Shown here: piece after piece, positions 47,601-59,400 of the stretch
Position numbering within the stretch: the stretch's first letter is position 1
Layout of the letters: each line of letters begins with the position of its first letter
DNA from: Hyaloscypha bicolor E
Lineage: Eukaryota > Ascomycota > Leotiomycetes > Helotiales > Hyaloscyphaceae
Direction: 5' to 3'
Assembly: GCF_002865645.1 (NCBI RefSeq)
Contig: NW_020194615.1
Span: 859,140 to 923,139, forward strand
DNA: 64,000 bases
Translations under genes and position numbers: made by a program
Notes under the pieces: generated by a model
What the model was told of the DNA's origin: nothing
What the model saw: the letters and a program-made list of their open reading frames with translations, nothing else
Database searches by the model: none

Positions 47601-50600
47601 TAAGTATTTTAATAACTTTAGATATAAGTAATCTTAGAATAAAAAAGCTTAGAATCTATTATATATTATACTTAATTATATAGATTTCTTAAAGAAATAT
47701 AATTTTAGATTAAATTATTTTATAATAGGTCTAGTTAAAAGCTAGGGCTTCTTTTTTATTAATAAGAACTTTAAATAAGAGTTCTTTCTTTTCTAGTATT
47801 ACTTTATTACTAATAATTAGCTTATTAAATTTCTCTTATATTAATTAAGAATCTAGTAGTAATATTAAGAAATATTTAGTAAATCCTAGATTTCTAAATT
47901 TCCTAATATATTTTAGAATAGGCCTTTTTACTTATATAGTTTTTAGCTAATTATTTCTATTCTCTAGGATTTTATTAATTAAGACTCCTAGATTTACTAA
48001 ATAAATTTTATTTACTTTTCTCTTATATAGTATATTAATTTAGAAAGATCTTTATAAAATAAAGCCTTTAAGTTTTAAAGTAAAGGAATTAGATTTTAAT
48101 AGCCTTTAATTCTTTAGAATCTAATTAAAAAGAAAAATATAAGAATTATCTTTAAAAGAATAAGTAATTTAAATTATATAAATATTTATATTAAATTTTA
48201 GATTTAATTTATTCTAGTTTCTTAAGCTTAGTTTAAGAAGCTTTTTAGTTTTTCTTAATTTATTCTTTATTATTATATCTTCTAATAAAATATATTAATT
48301 TAGAACTTTTTTCTTCTTATTTTATTTACTAGTATATTACTTAATTCTTATACTAGTCTCTAGTTTTTTAAATTAAATAGGAGATTAATAAAGTCTCTAG
48401 CTATTATTATTTTTATAATCTATTAATAGTCCCTATTCTAGAATATTACTTAAATTAGTTTTTCTAGATTATATTTAAAGTAATATCTAGTTTCTATAAA
48501 AAAAAATATACTAAGAATAATATCTTAGATTTTATTATTAATAATTAGGAAATTAGTATAATTAATAGAATTATTAATATTAACTTTAACTTATTTATAA
48601 TAACTAATAAATAGAATATTTCCTAGAATAAGCTCTTAAAAGTAGAAATTATTTATAGTTTTAATTATAAGCTTTATTTTCTTAATAAGTCTTTTTATTA
48701 AAGTATTAATTTTAGTTCTTATATTTATAAGACTTATTACTTTTATAATATTATTAATAATAACTTTAACTTTTAGAATATATATATTTATATTATTAAT
48801 ATTTTAAGTTCTAGGCTTAAATATAAAAATAAATAAAATATTAAGAGGTATAATTTACTTAGAAACTAAGAGTCTAAAGGCCTTTATAGTATTTATAAAA
48901 TTCTTTATAAGCTAAATTCCCTTAATACTATTAATATTTAGACTATTAGAAATATTATAATTAACTTTATTATTATTAGGAATAATAGACTTTCTCTAGT
49001 TAAGTATTTAAGATAAAGGTTTTTTAAGAGTAATAAAATCCTTTATATAAAGCATAATTTTATTCTTTATTAGATTTATAAAGATTTACTTTTATTTTTC
49101 TAAGATCTTATAATTATTAATAAACTAAGAGTACTTTTATTCTTTAAAAAGCTTTTTAAGAACTAGTAATATATTAGCTATTTCTTTATTATTATTCTTA
49201 GTAAGATCTTTATTATTAATAACTCCTTTATTATTATTAGGCTAGTCTAGAGTTATATTTAATTAAATTAAGATTTTAATAATTTTATTCTTATTATTAT
49301 TAGCTAGTTCTTTAATATCTATAACTAAATCTTATTCTTAGTAGATTTAAGTTTTATATTACTTTTCTTATTCTTATTTATTCTTAGTAATCTTAAATAA
49401 ATTAATAAAACTAAATACTTTTAATTTACTTATATTCTTAGAAATAATTATATTAATAAGATTAATATTAATTACTAGTATATTAGACTTAGAAATAAAA
49501 ATATTATTTCTTTTTTTAATAATATCTTCTTTACTAATCTTAAATACTTATATAGAAACTAGGTACTTCTAAATAATAATAATTTTTATAGATTATAATT
49601 CTATAAATAATATCTTTTTTTTAGTAATATACTTTTCTTAAGCCTAACTTAAAAAGACTTATATTTAAGTAAGAGACTAAGTTAAAGGCCCTTAATAATT
49701 AGCTCTTATAATATTACTAATTAGTTAATTTAGGGAATAAATTTTTAAAAAAGAATAATTCTAAGAGTTAATATTATACTTAATTCCTATTATTAGAATA
49801 TATATTTATTAAGATTAGGATTTAATTTTATTAAATTCTAGGAATCTAATATTTATATTTTAAGAACTAAAATAAAGTTTTCTATTATAATTAATATAAT
49901 AAATATTATATTTAAAATTATATAAGTATTCTAGATAATCTTTTCTAAATTTATAAAAAGAAAATATATAATCTAGATTCTAGTAATAAAAGTATTTAGA
50001 ATTCTAGATATTTACTAGGGGAATTATATTAAATAAGTAAATATTTCTTTTATATAAGTTTATATTTAATCTAGAGGAATTAATATAAGATTATATAAGA
50101 AAAAAATTATTATCTTATATAATTTTATTTATATTACTAAGATAAATCTTTAGTATTTCTATTTTATAAATTAATTTATTTATTTAGATCTTTTTAGTAG
50201 ATTTAATTAGGACTATAAAAGTAAGCTTTTTTAATAATTCTAGAATCTTAAATATCTAAGTCTTTTTTTAAGCTAAGTTAGAAATCTTTTTCTTAAATAC
50301 TTTTATAGAATTCTTTTAAAGTTCTAGTATTTAGTTTATTTAATTAATATAAGTAAAGATAATAATATTATTTTTAAATTCTTAGAATTTCTAAAAAATT
50401 AAGGGATTAGTATTATTAACTTAGTACTTTACTAGAATATATTTATAATATTTTTAAGGAAAACTAAGGAGAAAAAGATATTTCTAATTAATTTTAGATA
50501 AAATCTTCTAAGTTACTAAGTACTTAGATATAAATATATACTATTAGTAATAATCTTTTAATTAAGAATTATTCTATTTTGTTTATATAAACTTATTAAG

Positions 50601-53380
50601 GAAAATAATTAAATAAATTATCTAATAATAATTATCTTTATAAAACTTTACTTTTATAGCTTTTATTAACTTATTCTAAGTACTATTATTATACTTAGTT
50701 AAAGACTTAATAATTTCTTATTAGAGAGTATTATAGTACTTTAGAAGCTTTTTTTTATAGTCTTTCTCTTTAATATTATACTTCTTATAGAGATCTTTAA
50801 ATTACTTAAGGAACTTAGTAATATTAGATTCTTTAAAATAAGAAATATTTACTAAATCTAGTATAAGTATTAGGAACTAAAGTATAATAATAGTTATAGT
50901 ATTTAATTAAATAGCTTTTAGATAAATATTATTAATTAGTAATTCTTCTAAAAGAGTATTTTAGATAAGAGTATTTATTATAAATATACTTTTTTTAGAC
51001 TAGTTTCTTAGAAAGAGAATCTTTCTCTTAATAAGGGAAAGAGAATTAACTAGCTTATATTTATATTAATTAGTAATATTTATAGAATACTCTTATTTTT
51101 AAGATATTTAGTTAAAGAATCTAGTTTTAATAAATAAAAGATTATTATCTTATATAGTACTTTAGATTTCTAATTCTTTTTTACTATTTATAAAAGAATT
51201 ATTTATAAGTATTATCTTAAGTTTTTTCTTAGCTTTCTTTTTATTATATATTTCTTAAACTAGGCTTAAGAAGCTACTTTATTCTTAATTAATTAATTAA
51301 CTTAGTTCTTTTATAAAAGTCTAAAAAATAATTATTAGAATTAAAAGTAATACTAGGATTACTAGTACTAATTTAAGTAAAATAGCTTTTATTAGTTTTT
51401 AAACTAATCCCTAATTTTAAAAATACTCCTATAATCTTTTCTTAGTATATACTATAATTTTTTTTCCTTTTAAAAAACTAAAAGTTATAATTAGTATATT
51501 TTATTATTATAGTATTAGTTCTATTATTAATATTACTTTAATTACTAGAATATCTTACTAAAATATTATTTCTTTAAAGATATATTAATTTTCTTACTTT
51601 CTTTATATTTATTATATAAGCTCTAATACTTAGCTAAATACTTTCTCTAATACCTTCTTTATAATTTCTATATTCTTTAGGATTTTAAATATTACTTATT
51701 TCTAGTTATTAAAATTTATCTTATTATCTTTAATTATTTATTTTATTATTATTCTTAATATAAATAAAGGAATTAGAGGATTAAATTTATTAAGAGATAT
51801 TAATTATTACTAAATCTCCCTATATTACTTATTAATAAAATAAAGAAATAATTAAATCCTAAAACTAAGTATATAAGAGTATTATATAAATAATATATAT
51901 CTAAAGTAAAATATATATTATATTACTTTCTTACTTCTTAAGGGAGAAGAATTAGATTAAATATAAGAAAAAGAAGGCCTAGAGCTAGAAAAATAATTCT
52001 TCTATAAAATTCTTGCTTTCTTTACTATAATATACTTAACTAAAAGAGCCTAAGAACCTAAATTAAGCTTTCTTTAACTTCTTATTTACTAGCTCTTTAT
52101 TTATATTTTAAAGATTATAAGACTTTAGCTTTTTTATATTTATTATATTAATAAATAAAAAAACTTATATAACTAAGTTAATAATATAATTAATATATTA
52201 TATTTATTAAGTATTTATAAGCTATTCTTTATTTATTTCTTTTATTATATAAGCCTTAATTATATAATAAAGAATATTATTTAAAGTAATATTATTAATT
52301 ATAATAGCTTTAAGTTTATTAATAATATTATAGTCTTATAAAATAAAAAAAAGAATAAAGAACTAATCTTTATTATTATAATTAGGTATTATAGTAAGGA
52401 AAATAAAGATTTTATAGAAGAATTATTTTTCTAGCTTTAGACTCTCTTTCTCTTATATTTAGCTTAATTCTTTTCTCTTAAAGAATAAAAAAGTAATATA
52501 ATATATACTTTACTTTAGATATATATTACTTATATAATATTCTTATATACTCGGTTTTAGGATTTAGTTATTTCCTTACTTTAGTATTTTTTTTAAAGTA
52601 AAAAAGGCCTTTTTCTTCTTTTAGTTATATAAGATAAAGTAAGTATAAATACTAAGAAAAAGATATTAATTTAGAAAAGTCTAAATATTAAGAGAAATAT
52701 AAATATATAAAAGTATAGACTAAAGTATCTTTTATATAGTATTTTATAATTCTTTTAAGTTTTTTTAATATTTATATAAATTATTAAATATAACTTTAAA
52801 ATAAGGTTTATATTAAAGATATTAAATACTTAGTAAAAGATATAAAATTCTAGTTATTTTATTATATTAAATATAAGGTTTTATATAATAATAAAAGTAA
52901 TAAGAGCTTTTAAAATAATATTTTTATTTAAATAAGACTTAAGAATCTTCTTATTAAATTCTTAAATACTTTTATTACTCTTAGCTTAATTATAAAGATA
53001 TTAGAGTTATTTTATTATAATTTAATCCTTTTTACTTATAGGCTTCTTAATATTAATAGTTAAATATTATTAACTAATATACTTTATTATAACTAATAAG
53101 TTATTAAAATTATATAGTTTTATATTTATATTTATTTTATAATAAGAATAGTATAATAAGTATATATCTTTATTATTTAAAGGCTCTTAAGTATAAGCCT
53201 AAATATAAGATAATTTTATATTCTTTTTTTTAGAATAAGAAGTAAAAGTAAAAGCTTTTATAAAGGAAGTAATTAAAAATTTAGTATTAAGTAAAAAAGA
53301 TATTTTAATTATTATATAATATAAAAGAATAATATTAAGAGAAAGGAAGAAGAAGTAGTTAAAGAAGAGGAAGCTAACTA
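44620..53380 (-). mobile_element. Ty3/gypsy element E (minus strand), RIP-degraded
   Basis: Read on the minus strand, 47800-47150 is a Ty3/gypsy reverse transcriptase of the type common in ascomycetes (see the separate entry). Coding-like sequence continues on both sides: downstream (46900-45000) in the place of RNase H and integrase, and upstream (47800 to about 53000) in the place of gag and protease. The upstream part is unusually long. LTRs were not found and the borders are set only by the composition steps at both islands. More than one element may be present. Confidence 0.55.
47150..47800 (-). pseudogene. gypsy E reverse transcriptase remnant
   Basis: The minus-strand frame contains YYNLWFLVIKKKKDIYKLI (fingers segment), INKIIIYNNNIPLNIKEFL and ITLFLNFFSRYNQI-like palm residues, then ITRLS(*)NITNSIT(*)FIY and the catalytic box YIDNISIKE at about 47203-47229. 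The second Asp of YxDD reads Asn (GAT AAT), the change also seen in gypsy B. Stops are TAA/TAG only. Family role is cDNA synthesis; this copy is dead. Confidence 0.75.
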
Positions 53381-53383
53381 AGA

Positions 53384-53506
53384 ATTTAGGCTTAGATTAA
53401 TACCTAGATTAATCCTAGATTAATTCGGATTATAAGCCTTATAATTCAGGCTTAAATGGATTAATCTACTATAATCCTGGATTTTCGCTAAGCCTGGATT
53501 ATATAG
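53384..53506. repeat. Short segment of direct and inverted TAATCC/TAGATTAAT units
   Basis: CTAGATTAAT recurs at about 10-12 base spacing near 53401-53435. AGGCTTA/TAAGCCTGGATTA units occur in both orientations up to 53506. It could be a small inverted-repeat element partly mutated by RIP, marking the border between element E and island 4. Confidence 0.35.
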
Positions 53507-53550
53507 TAAAATTATTTGTCTGTAATATTAAATAGAATTATCTGACTGAA

Positions 53551-53730
53551 TTTAGAGGACAAGAACGAGTTCCAGACGGAAGCAATCCAGCTAGAAAGGG
53601 CGAATTACATATTGAGGAAGGAAAATGAACGACTTGGCATTGAGCGGGAAGGCGGGATAGATGAATTTGCTGGAAGTTTGTCAGAATTAGATGAGGGCCC
53701 AAGCCGAAAGAGGACCAGAGGCGACGAATG
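53551..53730 (+). pseudogene. C-terminal tail of a coiled-coil protein with basic motif
   Basis: An open plus frame runs from the RIP border to TGA at 53728-53730. It contains AIQLERANYILRKENERLG, a heptad-like coiled coil, then an acidic segment and SRKRTRGDE, a nuclear-localisation-like basic cluster at the very C-terminus. Fungal pogo/Tigger-type transposases often end this way, as do bZIP-like regulators. Everything upstream is missing or lost in RIP-type DNA, so identity stays open. Confidence 0.5.
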
Positions 53731-54587
53731 AGCGGGATTCTTTATTAAATTTAGTCACTTTGCTTCGAGGTTTCAATTATAATATCTGCTCTTCATAATT
53801 GCTGAGTTTGACTGCCAGTTCCAATTGCCTCATGTTTGGATAACTTTAATAATGTGCTTGGGGATGCTCAGCTGCATGCTCTTTTCAAGTGTTCCTGGGA
53901 AGCCTGCCGTTAGTAGCCATTCATCGGCTTCGAGCTTCCTTCGTCATTGCCACATTTCTGGATGAAATGCCGACAGTTCTCGTGTCGCTTCCAATCGTCC
54001 TTATTGCCAATATTGCCGAGGAGGAGCTTTCCACCTTAACGAGAAAAGCAGAAAACTCGTTGGGTTTAAACTCAGAGTAATGAGAACTTAGAGGCATTGG
54101 TGCGTTCTACAGTAGCGACAGGTAAGAAATTGGTGTTTGGGAACGAAGAATCGCTGGGATCTGGCTTAGGCTAAATATTTGTTGCGAAGCGCCGTATTTT
54201 AACTTCGGCCTCTAATTGGGCACAGGCATGTTAGCGCCCCTGTTAGGTGACCACTCAACCGCTTATGCACGGGTACGATCACTACGTATGTCACTCTAGT
54301 GCTCTTTTTCGCTAGGCCGGAAAATTCCCTTTTAGAGGCATTTCATCGAGAAGTCTTGCCTTTTTAAAAAGCGAATTATAATAGCAGAAGTAGAAAGACT
54401 AGTTAAAATCCTTAATACTAGTAAACTGTTTATAACTTCTTAAGAAAAGAGGCCCTTAGCTCTTTTCTTTTAGGTAATTTTTTATATAAATTATTGTGAA
54501 GGGCTGAATGGCAGGGTGCTACGCAAGTAAGAAGCAGGGTGAACGACGAATTCTTGAGGATATACTCTATTCCCAAAGACAGATCAA
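53731..54587. other. Island 4 spacer, no gene supported
   Basis: Ordinary composition to about 54350, then a short AT-rich stretch at 54370-54500. The frame 53889-54080 starts at a non-ATG codon and has no recognisable features. Confidence 0.35.
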
Positions 54588-54998
54588 TCAATACCGTGCT
54601 CTCTCTCCCTTTTTGACACGTTTTATACTACCTAGCGCAGCGCATAGGCCACGAAAGGGACTATTCCCGAAGAATAAGCACGCTCTGGCCACGTCTGTAC
54701 GTGATCCTGGCAGGTGCTCGTCATATTCAACTACTCTCTTCTCTTCTCCACCTAGGCCACTTTTAATGCTTATCGAGTTCCACATCCAGACTGCTATTCC
54801 TATTGAACCCGCCAACAAGGCGGCAAGTTGTACGCTCATTAACACCGCACACCAGGCCGCATATTTGGTGGGGTACCAGGATACCACTGCAATTAAAAAC
54901 TCAACTATTACAAAATCCACTAGAATTAGAGGTATCCACGCTATCGCCACGTCCATTCTTCTTAGCTTTTCATAGCCCTCAAACTTGAATAATAGCAT
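54588..54998 (-). CDS. Multi-pass membrane protein, unknown (possibly partial)
   Basis: 136 residues from the ATG at 54998 to TAG at 54588. Two strong hydrophobic segments lie at about residues 17-40 (VAIAWIPLILVDFVIVEFL) and 47-73 (AAWCAVLMSVQLAALLAGSI), followed by a polar tail with GGEEKR. The frame is open upstream to 55070, just after a TTAG that could be an intron acceptor, and that part encodes a third hydrophobic stretch (AIKAVVVIIATMLLF). The ATG chosen is therefore conservative and the true gene probably starts in an upstream exon. The family is not recognised. The opposite-strand frame 54508-54975 looks like its shadow. No stops or RIP damage inside. Confidence 0.5.
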   Translation of the reverse strand: MLLFKFEGYEKLRRMDVAIAWIPLILVDFVIVEFLIAVVSWYPTKYAAWCAVLMSVQLAALLAGSIGIAVWMWNSISIKSGLGGEEKRVVEYDEHLPGSRTDVARACLFFGNSPFRGLCAALGSIKRVKKGERARY

Positions 54999-55077
54999 GG
55001 TTGCAATTATCACTACGACCACAGCCTTGATAGCTGAGCTAGTGAGAAGACCTGCCGAAGCGTTTATCAGCTAACCT

Positions 55078-55236
55078 TTAGAACGAGACTTCACCGTCCA
55101 CGACCCGCCCCTTACAGAACTCGGGCTCACCGTACAATGTGACAACCTTTCCACCGCGTTACAAAAGCTCCCAATAGCCCATGATATCAGCCTTATAGTC
55201 AAATGCCTGAAAAGCGGGCACGTAAGCGAGGCGGTT
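55078..55236 (-). pseudogene. Protein-like exon remnant upstream of the membrane protein
   Basis: The minus frame reads NRLAYVPAFQAFDYKADIMG then YWELL, TAA at 55159-55161, and RGGKVVTLYGEPEFCKGRVV up to TAA at 55078-55080. The residues are much more protein-like than the other frames here, and the internal TAA fits CAA to TAA. It may be the 5' exon of the membrane gene or the end of another gene cut by the tandem repeats. An alternative frame with ATG at 55247 is open and could splice to 55070, but looks less like protein. Confidence 0.3.
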
Positions 55237-55285
55237 TTGAAAAACATACGTTAGTAAGAAGCTCCCTTACCAAAATTATATAGTT

Positions 55286-55835
55286 AATAACTCGATATTA
55301 AATAACGGGCAAATAGCTATAAGTTAGATACCGAAATAATTATATATTACCAGGTTTTTAAAAGGTTATAGCTATATATTACATATTAGTTATATAGCAG
55401 ATTAATTATGATTTTATAGCAAGAGTATATATATTAAGAGCTAAAAAAGCATAATATATGTAATATTAGTAATAACTCGACAAATAACGGGTAAATAGCT
55501 ATAAGTTAGGTACTAAAATAATTATATATTACTAGGTTTTTAAAAGATTATAGCTATATATTACATATTAGTTATATAGCAGATTAATTGCGATTTTATA
55601 GCAAGAGTATATATATTAAGAGCCAAAAAAGCATAATATATGTAATATTAGTAATAACTTAATAAATAATAAGTAAATAGCTATAAGTTAGGTACTAAAA
55701 TAATTATATATTACCAGGTTTTTAAAAGATTATAGCTATATATTATATATTAGTTATATAGTAGATTAATTACGATTTTATAATAAGAATATATATATTA
55801 AGAGCCAAAAAAGCATAATATATATAATATATATA
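55286..55835. repeat. Three tandem copies of a ~183-bp unit
   Basis: Units are 55286-55470 (185 bp), 55471-55652 (182 bp) and 55653 to about 55835. Each contains AGCTATAAGTTAG, CAGGTTTTTAAAAG, AGCAAGAGTATATATATTAA and AAAAAAGCATAATATAT in the same order. A partial, more diverged piece may follow at 55890-55930. Unit 1 retains the most C and G (AACGGGC) and unit 3 the fewest (AATAAGT). There is no coding content. Confidence 0.9.
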
Positions 55836-56499
55836 TCTTAATAAAACCAATATTATATTATTAATAACTTTCTTTATATTAGTTTAAGGCCCTAAAAGGC
55901 TATAAATTAAGTACTAAATTAATTATATATATTATAATAGAAAATATATATTTTAGGATTTAATATATTATAATATATATAATAAATTTATTACCGAGAG
56001 TTTAGAACTTGCTTAGAAATTAAGGCTAGAGATATTTCCTAAATCTAAACTCTTTTTATTCTTAATATAATTAATAATAACTTTTTTAGATATTACTCCT
56101 AAATAAGCTAATTCTTTAATAGCCTTTTATTCCTGAACCCTTAGTAAATTATTACCGGATTTTAATCTTTTATTTCTGAATCTAATTCTCTAAGAATATC
56201 TTACCTAAAGAAAAGCAAAAAAGAAAAGAAAGAAATAAGATATAAAAGTAATATAACTAGATAAGTATACTAGTAAGAAAAGTATTAATAAGTTCCAGAT
56301 CCTAATTTAATAGGTTATTATTTACTTACTTATATTCCCTTAAGCTTCTTTTATTTACTATAGATTTAATAACTAATATATGCCTTTTCCTAGCTTCTTT
56401 AAATACTATTTAGTAATCTTTTTCTTAATAACCTCTTCTTTAATAACCTTCTTCTTAATAATCTTCTTTTTTTTTATAACCTCTTTTCTTAGATATACT
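55836..56499. other. AT-rich DNA, no gene identified
   Basis: RIP-type sequence with CTTCTT/TAATAA runs at 56390-56520 and no recognisable coding motif. It could be the leader of element F. Confidence 0.4.
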
Positions 56500-59400
56500 A
56501 ACCTCTTTAACTCTAATTATATAATAGCCTAATTCTTTATATATATTACCTTCTTACTATATCCAAGAATATTTAAATACTATAAGTACTTTAAGTATAA
56601 AGCTACTTGGCTTCTAAATACTATTAATTCGACCTCGAAATATATAAGAATTATTAACCAGATATTAAAGATCTATATCTAATTCTATAGGACTTTTATT
56701 ATAGAATATAGGCCTGTCTTATATAATATAAGAGCCTACTATTTGCAAATCTGCTAGAATTTAAAAGCAAAGTACTAAGTTATTACTAACTAAATAAGAA
56801 ATTACTACCTACTTATCTACGAGAATCCGAGAACGAAATATTAAATAATAATTACCTAATAGTAAATATTATAAAAAGACCTAAGAGATCCCTAGTAAGA
56901 CCCAAAAAACTCCCTACTTGAGCCCAAGTATTACAAGTACTACCCTATCTTATAATCCTTCCGAAAATATAATAGCTTTCTAGCTAATTACTACCGAATT
57001 AATAACCATATTCTCGTAAATCCACTATAAATACGAATCTCCTAGATACTTATAACCGAGAAATAAGGGACAGACATATATATATTTTATAGAGCCTGCT
57101 ATATAAATAAGCTATGAATTTAGTAAGGCCTATAGGATTAGGTATTTATAATATATAAGTAATAAAAAATTAGAACCTATTAGTTAATCTTAAGAAAGTT
57201 AATAATCTATTCTCTAAATACTAACTATTTACTAGAGTACTAATCTGGAACCTCTAAATTTATAAGACCGGAATAGGGATCCCTTACCGAATTATAATCT
57301 CTTACTATATAATATAACTTTAGATAATAGTAATTATAGTATTAATAATTTTAATAATAGTTCCCCAGAATATAATAGCAAAACGGAGCCTAATAGCCAG
57401 AAGCTATATAGCAAATTATAGGCAAATATTTCCTTTTTTATAAATAGTAACTAGCCTAGTCTCGGGCATTTCCTAGACTAACTACTTCCGGGTAATAATA
57501 ATAATAATAGTAATAATCCCGACTTTATTCCCGAAAAGACCCCTAATATACCTTATTCAGATAATAATAATAGTATTAATAAAAATAATAATAATACCGA
57601 GAATAACCAAATTATTAATAATAAGAATACTAAGACTAAAAACAAGAATAAGAGTAATAGTAAGAATAAGGCGGAATTAGAAGCTTAATTATAAACCAAG
57701 ATTACTAGACCTAATAGGCCGCTAATTAACTATATTTCGGAGCTAGCTTATTATCTATTTAATTTCCAAAAATATATAAATAAATAATATACCGAGTTTA
57801 ATAATAGACAAGATTTCTTTTATTTTACTAAATAATATATTATACTTCTATAATACTATAATTTCCTTTCGAATTATAGTCTTAGTAAATAAAATAGTAA
57901 ACTATTATATCTAGAGCAAATAATAAATTAGTAAGAATATATAATAATTAGGGATATTAACTAGCAAGCTATATTTACTAGTCTTATTATAAATAATAAT
58001 AATAACTATTTACCTAATAGCCAGGTTACAAATAATAATAATAATAATTCAGATAATAGTACCCTTTATAAGCTTAACTTTAATATATTACAGGTAAATT
58101 ATAATAAAAACAATACCAAACTAGTAGCTAATATTTCAGACTATTACTCGTATTTATATATATTTTATTCTTAGATAAACCGCTATAAAAATTTAAGATA
58201 ATATAATATTAATAGCTTTTATAGGTATGCTAATTGCCTTTCTTTTGCCTAATAAGGAATTTAAGTTAACTTATACTCTCGTTTTTAATAAAATATCTCT
58301 ATTTCTATGTATTTATATATAAATATTACTAACTCTATAATAAATCCTAACCGGCCCAAGATCCAGAAAATAGCCTTTTATAAGGTGCCTTACTATTACT
58401 TTAGTTATATAATTAGTTATAAGAATATTTATATTTATATTTTCTTTTTTTCTATATAGAACCCTATAAAGAAGACTATATTTCCTAGATATAATAGTAG
58501 CGCTTCATTTTCTATTTTCTAATATTAGTTTAATAAGATTCTTTTACTAGCTATATTCCGTAATATTTTACTAATAAGTTACTAGTATATTTCTTTTAAT
58601 TAGAAATATACTAAACTTAAAGCCAAGGCATACTAATAAGAGAATATTAGTTCTATATATAATAATAATATTTAAGCTAAGGTAATACTTCTTTATTATA
58701 TAATTTAAGGTCATATACTATAAGTAATTTAGTATAATATTATTTAATAACTTCTCTTTTATAATAATAAGCTATATTATAATACTTGTATTTACTTTTT
58801 AAATAAGAATACTAAACTTAACTTTAAGGCTAATACCTTATTAGAGATATAAGATACTTTTATTTCTATACTATTTCTAGTTCTTGATTTTTTAAAACTA
58901 GATTAGTCCCAAATCTATACTAATTTAGTAAAAGAAATTATCTTAACCTAATTTATATTACTTAAGTAGCTACTTAATACTAATAAATATATCCCGACTA
59001 TATATTTTCTTTATACTTGCTATCTTAAGGCCTTTACTAAATAGGCTAACTTAGGCAAGTATAGAAAGTCTATAAAGCCTATCTTTTATATAACTACTAT
59101 ATTCCGAGATATTACTAATATAATACTAGTAATTTCCCGATATTACTATAAGTATTACTAAGGCTAGATATACTTATAGGTATATAATAGCTTTAAGAAA
59201 ATATATAATATAGCAAATTATAAGCCTTTAACTAGTAAGTTCTTGGAGGAACTAGTCCGGAATCTAAATATTAATAAGATAATTCGGGTATATAGCAAGA
59301 GTACTATAAAGACTTTTAAAAAAATATGAAATATCTACTTTATAAGGCATTTTTGCCTATTTTATATACTTATATTTACTATATATTATTTCTTTAGTAT

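Noticed and set aside
54508..54975. 155-codon plus frame
   Set aside because: It is antisense to the membrane protein, whose hydrophobic segments are far more convincing; start and end fall outside any gene-like context.
55286..55835. CRISPR-like array
   Set aside because: Units are contiguous ~183-bp tandem repeats with no distinct short repeats and variable spacers, and the genome is eukaryotic.
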